From contig KL647303.1 of assembly GCA_000727475.1 (NCBI GenBank), forward strand, positions 1,825,843 through 1,889,842: a DNA stretch of 64,000 nucleotides, written 5' to 3'. The position numbers and the translations under genes are program-made. Numbering within the stretch: the stretch's first letter is position 1; each line of letters begins with the position of its first letter. This document shows positions 12,001 through 22,449 of the stretch, in pieces. The stretch comes from Sarcocystis neurona (lineage: Eukaryota; Apicomplexa; Conoidasida; Eucoccidiorida; Sarcocystidae). The notes under the pieces were generated by a model. It had not been told where the DNA came from. It saw nothing but the letters and a program-made list of their open reading frames with translations, and did not search any database.

Positions 12001-12602
12001 TACCCTAGCAGCAGTAGAACCAGCAGCAAGCGCACCAACAGCAACTGTGGCAGCAGCGGCCCCGTACCGTCCCAGCAGCAGCCATTATGACAGAGCAGCA
12101 GCAGCAGCCACCAGACGGCAGCAGGGACAGCAGCACCGGCAGACGCAGCCTGGCACAGCTGCGGCAGCAGGAATCCCCGCAACAGCAACGCAGCAGCGGC
12201 AGATGCGACTGGGTACGCTGCAGCAGACGCAACAACCGTGAGACGCAGCGGCGGAAGCACCAGCTGCGGACGGATGCGTTAGCGCAGTAGGAGGATTGAA
12301 CAGAGCAGCACCAATAACAGTGCGGAAAGGTAGCAGCCATCAGGCGAACAGCAGCAGCAGCATCGGTCCAAGCAACACGCTGAGGCAGCACACGGCCTGT
12401 ACCCAGGAGCCGCAGCAGCACCGCAGGGCGCACCTGAAGCAGCAGAATTCAAGAGAATGACAGGAGCAGCGGGGGTCGTGGCAGCGCCGCCAGCAGACCC
12501 GGCAGCAAATCAAACACATACCGATATTTACGTATATATGTACATGGACACTTGTGCGGAGCTCTGCACGCTCGTGGAAGTCTGCTGCTGCTCTGCACAT
12601 AG

Positions 12603-12636
<34 letters not shown>

Positions 12637-15600
12637 GTTGCATGTACGGAGTAGCAACCTGCTTCATCCACAGAGACGTAAAGAGGAAGGCAAAAGATGC
12701 GCAGCAACGAGCTGAAAGAAGTGAGGGGTACTTGCAGTAGTAATCTTTTTGCTGCTTGCAAAATAGATACATACGCCTCTCTCCATGCATGCGCCCTCGC
12801 GTGCCCAGAGTGGCGCTGCAGCACATGTGAAGGAACGCCATACCTCGGCGAAGGGAGCCAAGAGAATGGCCCGTCCTTCCGACAGAAGCAGACGCCGCCG
12901 CGGCAGGTGTGTGGACAGCAGCAACAGCATTGAGAGCAGCTTTGGCAGCAGCAGCGAGAGCAGCAGCGGGGGAAGCAGCTCCGGCGGCGGCAGCAGCGGC
13001 AGCGAGAGGAGCACCAACGAGGGCAGCAGCCGCAGCGAGAGCAGCAGCAACCGCAGATAGAGCTGCAGCAACCGCAGGAGGAGCAGCAGCAGCAGCCGCA
13101 GCGAGAGCAGCAGCAGCCGCAGGAAGAGCAGCAGCAGCAGCCGCAGCAAGAGCAGCAGCAGCAGCCGCAGCAAGAGCAGCAGCAGCAGCCGCAGAGAGAG
13201 CAGCAGCAGCCGCAGCAGGGGAAGCGGGGCGACAGCAGCAGCGTTTCTCTAGGAGATAAGCTGCCTGAGGCAAGTTAAAAGCTGCAGCAATAGGCCAGCA
13301 GACTTGCGCGATCGGCCACGCATTTAGAGAGAGTGACTATATGGATGTACAACCCATGAGCTTTCCCCGTTAGAAGAGAAAATTCTGGTGCGTCGCAGGT
13401 TCCTGGTGGGCAGCAGGCTCCTGCGCTTTCCACACATGCTTCACTACTCTCTCCATGGACAGTGACAGTGCGGTGACATCTCTTTTCTGCTTGCGCAGCA
13501 GCACAGATACAATATTTAAATTTATATATATGCGTATATATATATGGAGGTCCATATATATATATATATATATACGTATGTGTATGAAACATGTACAGGG
13601 TCATGCCTGTACGTGTTTTGAAGGACGTACAACCATTAAGATTCGTGTTACCTCCTTGTGCGTATACACAAAGGCAGGTATATATACATATAGATGTATA
13701 GGGACATGCCCACGTACATACATATATATATATATATAATACGTCGGGGCGCGCATGCATTGCGCCACACATATATGCTTGTATACGTTCGTTTATAAAG
13801 TCAGATAGTTCAATATACATCTATATACGTATACATATTTATATACTTACATATATATATATAAACGTGGGAAGTAATGTAGACGCTGTCCTTCTACGTA
13901 TCACTATTCCCCGTATTCACGGCGCAGCTGCACCAGGTCACACTAACTCAATACCCACATGGATATATATATATATATATGATACATATGTGTGTGCGTA
14001 TGTATATATATACACATATGTATGGGGAAATGTTATGGTATTTCGCTTGATTACCTGTAGCTGTTTGATAGTAGCATCAGCCTGTTGTTTATAACTTCTA
14101 AGAGAAGTGACTTCTGCCTCAGCGTTTTGCTTCTGGACAGAAACGTCAAGCAGCAGCTGCTTCAGCTGCACAAATGTCTTGTCGTACTGCAGCACTCTCT
14201 CCTTCAGCTGCTGAATCTCTAGCTGCTGCTGCTGGCGCTCCTGCAAAGCCACCTGCTGCTGCGCCAGCTGCTCTCGAAGCGTCGCGATCTCGAGGTCCTT
14301 GTCCACTAGCTGCAGCACCGCGCAGCGCAGCACCAACGACCCCACGTCAGCAGCCGCCGCAGCAGCACCAAGGGAAACAGAACAGCAGCAGCAGCGGAGA
14401 CGCAGCAGCAGCAGCATCAGGGAAGACACAACAGCACCAGCAGGGGGAGAGGGGCCAACAGCATCAGGAAGGCGGCAACGGAGCGAGAAGTGGTCGTTGC
14501 AGTGGAAGCAGAAGACGCAGCAACAGCAGGGTGATCAAAAGAGGGGATCAGAAGCAGTGGAGAAGAGAAGCGCCAGACGCAGCGACACACGGGGAGTGGC
14601 AGCAGCAGCAGCAGGGAGGATGTCCAGCAGAAGACGACGCGGCAGCAGAGAGAGACGCAGAAAAGAAAACGTGACAGCAGGGGAAGAAGAAGAACAGGGC
14701 AGCAGAAGACGAAGGCGCGTCGCCCGCACACGCAGCAGAGCAGCAACACACGAAGGAAGAGGAGAAGGAGAAGTCAGTAACACAAAATGCAGCAACAGAG
14801 CCAGAGAACAACAACGCCGGCGAGGGAAGCAGCCAGCGGCAGGTGCAGCCGCTACAGCAGCAGCAGCAGGTCAGCAGCAACACCAGCAGCAGCACGTGCA
14901 GCAGCAGGCGCAGCAGCACGCGCAGCAGCACCAGCAGGAGCCGCAGGTGCGGCAGCAACAGCAGCGTATGCAGGGGGTGCGCAGCAGGGCCAACAAGAGC
15001 AGTAGCGGCAGCAGCGTTGAGGCAGGTCGCGGTCAGATTGGCAGAGATCGCAGCAGCAGCAGGAGCTATCTGCTGGTATGTGGGAGCCAGCAGCAGCGAC
15101 AACGAGGAGAAGGGGGGAAGAGACGGGAGCAGGAGGGGCCACTGGTACAACAGCAGCGGCAGGATGTGTGTCAGATTCCTTAGCACAGCCTTCAAGATGG
15201 GATTTCCTGCACGTGCGGCGACACAGCAGTGAAGCGAGCGAATACGGAGAGAACTGCTGCGGCGTGCGCCTGGCCTGTAGGCTCACGTATCGCGCCCTGT
15301 GTGGCTACTGTCACTCGCTGGTCAGAAAGAAGAAGTCTCACCGCACGCGTGTGCAGACCTCACCAAGAGGGCCACTGCAGCTACGCCTTTCTACGTATGA
15401 TAAATATCTGCATTCACACGCATGCGTATAGACCCGTATGCCCGTGTTCTTCACTGCGGCCAGGTGCACACATGCGCGGCAGAAAAGAAAGGAAGAAATG
15501 CCTGTGCCAATACACAGAGAGACGGAGACGTGGAGACGGAGACGGGGGACAGAGACGGGACGGAGACGGGGAGACGGGACACGGAGACGGGGACGGGGGA

Positions 15601-18600
15601 CAGATACAATGATGTACGGAAATAGAGAGACGCGATAGACTTTTAGAGACGGAAACAAACATGCAGGAAGCACACACATATTGAGAGGGACAGAGACAGA
15701 GAAGGCGGTCGACGCCAGCATGCACACATATATACATCCATATATATAGATATAGAGATAGGCGGAGAAAGATGTCAGCGTGTATACGTCTCTATGTATA
15801 TATATGGGTATCTATGTATATACGCATGTATATACATGGAGAGACAGAGAGAGTCCATACACAGACAAGATCGCCGTGAAGCAGCATTTCTGCGCAAGAA
15901 GTAGGTCGACAGGCATGTACAAGGACGCGGATATATATATATATATGAGGAACAAAGATGCAACAAAGGAAGACGTTCTGCAAAGAGAGACGTCTACGTA
16001 GTATAGACCTGCGGTGAGACTTACGAGATTATCGAACTGCAGCTGCATATCGTTGAGAAGCTCGCGCTGGGTGTCAATACTTGCCAACGCCGTCTCTTTC
16101 TCCACTGCTGCAGCTTCGAGACCTTCCTGCAGCAGCACCGGTCGTCGCGGGCACCCGCAGCAGCTCGCGCCCCACCAGACCGTGCAGCGATGCAGCCGCA
16201 GCAGCCCGCGCGCACCCGCAGGCAGGAAACGACGAACACCAGCGGCAAAAAGAAGAAGAAGAAAACAAGCAGCGGCAGCAGGAGGAAGAAGAAAACGAGC
16301 GACAGCAGCAAAAGCAAGAAGAAAAAGAAAACTGGCAGCAGCAGCAGAAAGAAGACAAGGAGCAACAGGAAGAAGCCGAGGAGCCCCAAGAAGGCGAGGA
16401 GCCCCGCGCAGGACTGCAAGAGCAGGAACGGCAGCCGCAGCAGCAGGGACAGGAGCACCCACGCAAAGTCGCAGCAGCAGCAGTAGCAGCGAGGTAGCCT
16501 CAGCAAGAACTGCAGCAGCAGGAAAAATACGAACTGCTGCCGCACTCGTGCGAGTTGCCGGGGTGCGTGCGCAACCGCTGCAGGAGCCGCAAGGGGAATA
16601 ACAGCACAACAGCAAGAAGAACAACAGCAAGAAGAACAACGGCAAGAAGAGCAGCAGCCAGACGTGCCGGAGCAGCAGCCAGACGTGCCGGAGCAGCAGC
16701 CAGACGTGCCGGAGCAGCAGCCAGACGTGCCGGAGCAGCAGCCAGACGTGCCGGAGCAGCAGCCAGACGTGCCGGAGCAGCAGCCAGACGTGCCGGAGCA
16801 GCAGCAGCAGCCAGAACACCAGGAACGGAAACAAGCAAAACAGCAGCAACACTAGCCAGAAGAACTGCAGCAGCACTAGAAGAACTGCAGCAGCATTAGC
16901 CAGAGCAACAGCTGCAGCAGCAAGAGTCAGAAGGACAGCAGCGGCAGTGGGGGCAAGAAGAGAAACAACAGCCGTCAGAAAGGTGAATCACATGACAGCA
17001 TAAGGCAGCAGTAAACCCAGCGCAGCGGCAGCAAGCAGAGCGGCCGTAGTAGCAGTGACACACAGCAGCCGCGCAAAGGAGCGGTGGGCAGCGGCAGCCA
17101 AACAGGTGGTGGCGCAGCACATGGCTCGCAGCAGCAGCATCTCAGCAGATGCTCAGATGCCTTTCCTGCCTGAGAAAGACAGTGCTATACTCAGACGTAG
17201 TGCGCATGTCTTGTGGCGGCGAGAGGCAGAGCCGTGTAGTTGCGTCGTGTGGCAGCGGGAGGCGAACCGACACTCGACAGCAGCTGCAGCAGCCGCAGCC
17301 GCGAGGCGAGTGGAGAAACGACGTAGACGCAGCAACAGCAAGAACGACGCAGAGACGTGCGGATCCTATTTCCTCTTCTCTTCATATGTCAGGCACTCCC
17401 GCTCACCTCTAGGTTGACGATATCTTCCTCGAGGCGCCTGACCTGCAGCGCTAGGTCGTCGCGCTCCTGTAGGCAACACGTGCTTGCGCACACAAAGCGG
17501 CCGCAGCTGCGCTCACGAAAGTCTCTCCTTCACCGCTATATACGGACTTCTCTGTGTATACATACGTACGTGCGAAAGATCTTACGTGAGCCCCTGCGCA
17601 TCATCTATGGACTGTCCACAAATAGAAAAAAAGAGGTTCCCCTCATATGTGCAGCCAGCTGGTTGCACAGGCGAGATATTCACACGTCTCAAGCGACCAA
17701 ACGGACGCGTAGGTAAACACGTGTGGGGTCCTTCCCGGGGCCACACACGCGTACAGACATTAATGCACCATCTTCTATTACACGGAAAATCGCTTCACTA
17801 TATACGAAGTGCATGTGCTGAAGAAGAGGTATAAACATAGTAGGTATACGTATGTGCATATGCGTGTGTATATACGTGTGTGGGTGTTAATCAATATATA
17901 CACATACAGTGCGCCGCTGAAGAGTTGTACACAAAGATATGCACATATATGTGTGTGTATACGCGTATATACATGTGTGGGAGTTAGTCGCTATATGCAC
18001 ATGCATGTACACCGGTGAAGACGCGTACGCATAGATATACACCTATTTTATGTGTGTATATGCGTATGTACATGTACGGGTGTTAATCAGTATGTATACG
18101 CATACATACGTACATAGAGATTCGTCTATGTATCCGTAGGCGTATACACACATACGGTGTTAATTAGCGTATATAACCACACACACGTACGTACAGATGT
18201 GCATCTGTGGAACCATATGCGTACGTACGTACGAATATATTATAGAAGCGACTGCCTTTTAATGAGAAGAGCGGTCGGAAGACCTCCTCGCCCCGGCGAG
18301 CAACAAATGGTGCTTCACAGACATTCATATGTATATGCGTATATACATATATATATTTACGACTACATATATATATATGATGTGGACTTGCTCCTACTGA
18401 GAAGCAAAGGCAGACGTTCATGTACGCATATGCGTATGCGTGTCTCTCTCTCCCTATATATATATATATATACATGTGTGTACGAGTAAATGCGTATATA
18501 TATATATATATTCTCGGTTGGTTTCTACTGAGAAGCGTAAGAAGACGTTGTCGTACAGTCGACTACCAGCAACTTGTGCTGCAGCGTGAATGCCCGTGGA

Positions 18601-21600
18601 GCCCCGTCGTGTGGTGCAGCAGACCGCTACGAGCGCAGTCCCGGGGCAGGTCCGAGCGCCCACGCGCAGAAAAATATAAACTTAGAGTGCATGCGTTGCG
18701 GCCGTTGTTCTACGCAGCCTTCCTAACTTCGCGCGGTTGCAGGATGTGCACGGACGCTTGCAGGAGATGGCAGACGACTGCCTCGCGCTGAGGGCAGACG
18801 ACGGTCTCTGGAGTCGTCTCCCGCTTCTCCCACCACTTCGAACACACGTCTTGCATGCGCCAGCACACACAGAATATACGTGTATCGATGTGTGTGTATG
18901 TGTATGTATGTGTGTGTATATTCATACAGACATATACAGATGGGTGTATGTACGTACACTTATGTATTATCTACACGTGTGCGTACTTTTATATGTGTAT
19001 ACCAGAATGTGTATATGTACACGGGGTAGCTGGCAAACGCTCGTTTCTTCTCCGCAGATTCGACACCATTTATCAACCAAGAGAGAGACACGGCGAGCGT
19101 GAAAGGCGCATATGTTTGTGTCTACGTAGTTGTCCCGCCCACGCCGGTTCTCAACGCAGCAACTTGCGTATGCAACGCCAGGCATGTGTGGCCTTGTCAC
19201 CGACACTAGTCGGCTTGTAGACGTGCAGAACGCGGTGCGTTAGTGGTCTTCACACGTCCGAACGCATGCGAGGAGCGACACTTCAAGCTTCCGGGCCTGC
19301 TGCTCGTTCCCCGTCTTCTCTTCTACGAAAAAGACGGGCAGCAGCGGCTTCGGCAATTCTGCCTTCCCGCCACGCTCAGTGCGACGTGTCTTTGCGAAGG
19401 CAGCGCCAAAAGCAACGCCAGGACGTCCGTAACGCAGCAGAACTCAGCCGGTGCGTCTCGCTCTCTTCTCTCGTAGTAGACATGCAAGACATCTGTGTGT
19501 CCATAGACGTGTGCCTGCGGAAGTATACGAAACATATACTGGTGTGTGTATGTCTCGGTATGTATATAGATGTATGTTGTCTCGTCTTATTGATGTGTAC
19601 GTACGTATATATATATGGTGTCTGGTTGCGCTGATGTGTATGTATGCATATATACACATATATATATGTGGATGTGTACATGTATTCTCTCGCCTTTTTT
19701 TCTGTTTCTTCTTCATGCAGTGACCTTTGCGGTTGTTTCAAATTCTTCGTTAATATTCCCAGGAAAAGGAGTCTCTGCCCTTTCATTTTCTTCTTCACAA
19801 ACATCGACGTTTGAACGTCGGTGCACACGTGTCGAGTCCCCGAAGGCGCGAGCCCACTACTGCCGTGTCGACACACAACATACTCACGTATATGTATATG
19901 CATATATACGTACACATACACACACGTATATGTACACATGTACGTCTGAGTGAATATATGTATATATATGTGCCTGTATGTAGTAGTACGTAGTAATACA
20001 CGACTATATGCGTGTGTGTAGCTATACATATATGCATACACGCCCACGTATGTATTACAGATGTATGCATGTATGTGTGTGCGTGTGCATACGTATACAC
20101 ACATGTATATACGCATGCGGATGTGTGATGTATATATGCGTGAGTGGACGTATATGCATACGCGTGGATGTGTGTTTGTGCTGTGGGTCGATGTGTATGT
20201 CCACGTGTGTGTGTGTATATATGTAAGCATTTCTATGCATGTGTATGTAGGGGCGCAGGCGCTTGGGTGCCCGTTTTGTCGTTTGCTGTCGCTGTTGTGA
20301 CGCCACCGTAGTCCGCGCGACTTGGCGCTGCACCTGCAGCCCGGCTTTCTCGTCTACAGCCCCTCGCGCCAGTCGACTTACGCGCGTAAGACTTGCGAGG
20401 CGCTGGTCGTCGGTCATGCCCTGGTCCGCCTGCAGCAGCCGAACTGTGAGCTCGTCTACACGTCGCTGCAGTGCCGCATTCTTCAGCAGCAGGCAACACA
20501 GCAGAAAGCGGAGGGACAGCAGCAGCAGCAGGACGGACTGCATTACGCCCACCCCCAGCGGAGAGCGCAACACGGAGGGCACTGCTGCAGCTACAGCACC
20601 AGCAGAGATACAACGCCCAGCGCTTGCGGACGCAGACGTCGCAGCAGCAGCCAACAACGGCGTCAAGAACGGAGCAGGACGACAGCAGCAGCAGCAGTAG
20701 CAATTCGCGCAGCGACAGCTGAGCAACAGCAGCCAAGGAGAAGCAGCTACAGCGACTTGACAAGGACGCGATCTATCGCACATAAGCGGCGGTGGCTGTA
20801 CGAGAAAAAAGGGGCCACCCTGCCGCAACGGGCAAAGCGTAGCAACACTCTCAGCAGCAGCAGCAGCCACACACTGACCAGCAGCAGCAGCAGCCGTCAC
20901 AACGCAGGACAACTAGGTCGACAAAATCGGCAACACGTATCGCAGCGACTGCCCTTGCAAGTAATAACAGCCCACTAGACAGGAACAGCAGGAGACGCGC
21001 CACCGGCCGCGCAGCGTGAGACAAGAACAAGCGCCAGAAATGCTGCGCAAGGCGGTGAGAGTACGTAATACTGCTGTGCACAGAAGCGAAGCGGCGAAAG
21101 CTGCAGCGTACAACCAGGAGGCAGCCGAGCGTTACAGGAGAGAGTAGCAGGAGGACCCCGTGAGACAGCACAGCAGCAGAACATGCGACACACAGCACCA
21201 GCACGAGACGAGACACGCAGCTCCAGCAGCACAGAGACGCAGCAGAGAGCAGCAACAGCAGCGGCAAGAACACACGAGACAGCAGCACCAGTGCTCCTCA
21301 CATTGTAGTGCAGTTCTTGGTTTTCCTTCCGTTTCGCTTCGAGCTCTGCGTGAAGAGGAGCGTCGGCGGTGCTCCCTGCTGCCGCGTGCTCCATCAGAAG
21401 CGTCTTGGCGCTGCTGAGGCCTGTCAGTCGCATTTCTCTCGCGTCGACGCGACCGCTGCCCGGCCGGCGCAGGCTGTCACTGCTGCCTGGCGCCTCCTGC
21501 GTTGATACCGCAACTGCTTGGCTAACGCGGTCAATCGTGCTGCTGCCCAGCTGTTGAAGTTGCCCTCGCACAGTCGTTGTCGCCGGAGGTTCTCCAGGCG

Positions 21601-22285
21601 GACGGGTCCCACCAGCAGCTGGCACAGCAACGCCACCGCTTTTCTCCTGCTGGTCCTTTTCTTCCTCTTTTTTCTTCGCCGTCGAGACTCGACTGCTGTC
21701 GCGCTGCTCTGCTGCTGCTGTTGCTGCTGGTGGCGGCGCCCGCACCGGCTTATCTGCAGCGCCCGCGCTTCGGCCGCTGCTGCTACGACTCAGGGCCGCC
21801 TGCACGACTTGGGAAGGAGTTGCTGCAATTCCACCTGCCGCAGCGGACTCTCGTTGACCTGCTGCTGCTGTCTCCTCCGCAGCAGCAGCACTTTTTTCTC
21901 CAGCTCCCGCTAAAGCGTCGATCCCACCTCCTCCTGCTGCTCCACTGGCCTTTGCTGCTGCTGCTGCTCCGGTGGTGTCGTGAGCTGGGTGCGCCGCCGT
22001 TGCTGCTGCTGCTGCTGCTGTTCGTGCCTCGGGAGAGAACCCAGATGACTCCTCCGACGGTGGGCAGGGCCGGATGCTCGATCTTCGCGAAACAGAGGAC
22101 GCGATGCTCGGCCGACGTCTAGCAGTCGCAGCCGCTTCGGCTGCTTCTTGTGCGGCGGCCTTGTCTGCTGCTCGCGTTTCTTCATCGCTGTAATATTCGT
22201 CTTTCTCCTCATCGTACTTAAAGTAGCGCTGCGACGTCTCATCCCAGAAGAGCTGCTGCTCCTCCTCGTCTCCAGCCGTTGCCAT
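8089..22285 (-). CDS. Multi-exon coiled-coil protein gene (span of recognised exons)
   Basis: Seven minus-strand blocks join with matching phase 0 junctions: 22,285-21,302 (start, 328 codons), 20,480-20,382 (33), 17,466-17,407 (20), 16,126-16,025 (34), 14,309-14,055 (85), 11,454-11,257 (66) and 9,015 onward. Every internal exon is an exact multiple of three, starts after AG and ends before GTAAGT, GTGAGC, GTAATC or GTACGC. Each encodes heptad-like charged helix, while the introns of about 0.8-2.9 kb are almost entirely CAG/CTG and TA/TG repeats. The N-terminus is acidic and aromatic (MATAGDEEEQQLFWDETSQ). A cytoskeletal or scaffold role is an inference from coiled coil only. I recognise no family. 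Exons may be missing, and the gene may extend to the blocks at 6,971 and 2,397. Confidence 0.6.
9020..10150. repeat. CAG/CTG tracts of the 9.0-11.3 kb intron
   Basis: The plus strand is CAG-rich at 9,030-9,215 and CTG-rich at 9,590-10,145. The first tract supplies the CTG-type acceptor of the 9,015 exon. The second gives Gln/Arg or Ala/Ser/Glu frames on the minus strand, including fragments such as EQEAQQFLREPQQQ, that could hide another exon, but I found no phase-consistent splice pair. Confidence 0.6.
10155..11250. repeat. Long TA/TG/CA microsatellite
   Basis: About 1.1 kb of TATA, CATA, TGTA and ATCT-type runs (ATCTATCT near 11,130-11,165, CTCTCT at 11,170-11,182). No coding signal. In minus-strand sense it is the 5' part of the intron after the 11,257 donor. 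Confidence 0.85.
11257..11454 (-). CDS. Coiled-coil exon (66 codons)
   Basis: Acceptor …GTGACACTGCTGCAG at 11,455, donor CAC then GTACGC at 11,257, phase 0 to 0. It opens AAGAEDAELLLSFEQQQELH and closes YQQAFDRLTRLLKEKELFH. It is coiled coil throughout. The following intron starts with about 1 kb of TA/TG microsatellite (10,160-11,250) and the preceding one ends in (CTG)n. Confidence 0.7.
11455..12450. repeat. CAG tract directly upstream (coding sense) of the 11,454 exon
   Basis: Interrupted CAG on the plus strand, that is (CTG)n in the sense of the coiled-coil gene. It ends exactly at the CTGCTGCAG acceptor of that exon. Frames give poly-Ser, poly-Ala, poly-Gln or poly-Leu only. Confidence 0.75.
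12530..12660. repeat. TA microsatellite within the 11.5-14.1 kb intron
   Basis: (TA)n runs at 12,600-12,640. Neighbouring unique sequence (12,660-12,900) shows no convincing exon. A weak possible donor (GAG then GTATGG near 12,830, minus) lacks a phase-matched acceptor. Confidence 0.6.
12900..13255. repeat. CAG tract with a GCAGCCGCAGCGAGAGCA-like period
   Basis: Imperfect units mixing CAG, CCG, CGA and GAG, of about 18-27 bp, best seen at 13,070-13,220. It reads as poly-Ala with Arg on plus and poly-Ala or poly-Leu on minus. Intronic in the coiled-coil gene model. Confidence 0.7.
13500..14040. repeat. TA/CA microsatellites
   Basis: (TA)n at 13,556-13,574, 13,720-13,738, 13,850-13,863 and 13,962-13,980 with short unique spacers. 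It lies immediately 3' of the 14,055 donor in coding sense. No gene seen. Confidence 0.8.
14055..14309 (-). CDS. Coiled-coil exon (85 codons)
   Basis: Acceptor …CGCGGTGCTGCAG at 14,310, donor CAG then GTAATC at 14,055, phase 0 to 0. It begins LVDKDLEIATLREQLAQQQV and ends EAEVTSLRSYKQQADATIKQ then LQ. Heptads run along the whole length, rich in Gln, Glu and Leu. It is the longest internal exon of the set, flanked by (CTG)n on the 5' side and TA microsatellite on the 3' side. Confidence 0.75.
14310..15180. repeat. CAG tract upstream (coding sense) of the 14,309 exon
   Basis: Nearly 900 bp of interrupted CAG, AGA and GAG on plus. It ends in CTGCAG on the minus strand at the exon boundary. Plus-strand frames through it (Gln/Arg/Ser-rich) are long but lack any non-repeat protein core. 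Confidence 0.7.
15522..15606. repeat. (GGAGAC)n hexanucleotide-like repeat
   Basis: About 85 bp of GAGACG/GGGACG/GGGAGACG units (Gly-Asp-Gly or Glu-Thr-Glu repeats on plus). A distinct purine-rich minisatellite unlike the CAG tracts, in the intron between the 16,025 and 14,309 exons. Confidence 0.75.
15720..16010. repeat. TA microsatellite block after the 16,025 donor
   Basis: TATACA/TATATG runs at 15,728-15,840 and 15,930-15,946. In minus-strand sense it starts just after the GTAAGT donor. No coding signal. Confidence 0.75.
16025..16126 (-). CDS. Coiled-coil exon (34 codons)
   Basis: The acceptor is the end of a CTG tract (GGTGCTGCTGCAG, 16,127) and the donor is a perfect GTAAGT at 16,024, phase 0 to 0. 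It reads EGLEAAAVEKETALASIDTQ then RELLNDMQLQFDNL. Sequence upstream in coding sense (16,127-16,900) is CTG repeat with a 21-bp minisatellite. Sequence downstream is a TA microsatellite. Confidence 0.7.
16127..17020. repeat. CAG tract, including a purine-rich AAG/CAG part
   Basis: CAG and AAG units at 16,190-16,500 and CAG-rich sequence to about 16,950. It ends at the CTGCTGCAG acceptor at 16,127 on the minus strand. It contains the 21-bp minisatellite listed separately. Confidence 0.75.
16654..16803. repeat. 21-bp minisatellite, seven near-perfect copies
   Basis: The unit CAGCCAGACGTGCCGGAGCAG recurs with the GACGTGCC core at 16,661 and then every 21 bp to 16,787. Copies look identical. On plus it would read Pro-Glu-Gln-Gln-Pro-Asp-Val. 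On minus it reads Leu-Leu-Leu-Arg-His-Val-Trp or Arg-Leu-Ala-Ala-Ala-Pro-Ala. All frames stay open because the unit is a multiple of three. In my gene model it is intronic. Confidence 0.85.
17407..17466 (-). CDS. Short coiled-coil exon (20 codons)
   Basis: Reads ERDDLALQVRRLEEDIVNLE exactly between acceptor GCCTACAG (17,467) and donor GTGAGC (17,406), phase 0 to 0. The whole exon is a near-ideal heptad coil. It is too short to show up as an open frame of its own. It is placed in the gene by strand, phase and protein character. Confidence 0.65.
17540..20260. repeat. Dispersed TA/TG/CA microsatellites in a 2.9-kb intron
   Basis: Long TATGTG/TACGTA-type stretches (17,840-18,240, 18,320-18,510, 18,880-19,020, 19,550-19,690, 19,880-20,240) separated by unique islands at 18,530-18,860, 19,030-19,500 and 19,720-19,870. 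The islands have several plus-strand acceptor-like sites. I could not build a phase-consistent gene from them. Confidence 0.6.
20382..20480 (-). CDS. Coiled-coil exon of the same gene
   Basis: A 33-codon exon between an acceptor (…CTGCTGAAG) at 20,481 and a consensus donor (CGC then GTAAGT) at 20,382, phase 0 to 0. It reads NAALQRRVDELTVRLLQADQ then GMTDDQRLASLTR, with hydrophobic residues at heptad spacing. The sequence just upstream in coding sense (20,485-20,900) is (CTG)n. The frame remains open past the donor but loses coil character. Confidence 0.65.
20484..20905. repeat. CAG tract upstream (coding sense) of the 20,480 exon
   Basis: Interrupted CAG on plus, that is (CTG)n in coding sense, ending at the acceptor of the 33-codon exon. 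No independent coding evidence. Confidence 0.7.
21302..22285 (-). CDS. Start exon of the coiled-coil gene
   Basis: ATG at 22,285 opens a 328-codon block. An acidic, aromatic N-terminus (QLFWDETSQRYFKYDEEKDE, then YYSDEE) is followed by a Ser/Arg patch (SIASSVSRRSSIRP), Ala-rich low complexity, a Lys/Glu stretch and a final helix (APLHAELEAKRKENQELHYN). It ends at a donor (AAT then GTGAGG) in phase 0. The terminal helix leads naturally into the next exon's coiled coil. The N-terminal Trp/Tyr/Asp repeat pattern faintly resembles WW-like or splicing-factor motifs, but I cannot assign it. No other Met in this frame lies upstream. Confidence 0.65.
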
Positions 22286-22449
22286 CTCTGCCCCGGTCTA
22301 CGTAACTGCCGTCTTTTTCTCGGCAGCCTGCCCGCGACTGCCGTTCCCCCAAGCGCTGCCCTTGGTGGAGGAGTTCTTTTCATCAGTCGCTTTCTCCCCC
22401 CGTGTCTCTCGTGCAATGCTGCGTCCCAAACAGAGCCGGGCTAGCCTGC

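Noticed and set aside
12900..13260. Poly-Ala/Arg frame on plus and poly-Ala frame on minus
   Set aside because: Both are direct translations of the compound CAG/CGA repeat with no unique protein segment.
16654..16803. CRISPR-like repeat array
   Set aside because: The 21-bp units are contiguous without spacers in a eukaryotic genome; it is a minisatellite.
18740..19820. Four plus-strand acceptor-like sites (before DVHGRLQEMADDC, FDTIYQPRERHGER, CDVSLRRQRQKQRQ and KFFVNIPRKRSL)
   Set aside because: The acceptors look good, the last with a strong T/C tract, but donors and phases do not agree and the region lies in an intron of the minus-strand gene. A nested plus-strand gene stays possible.
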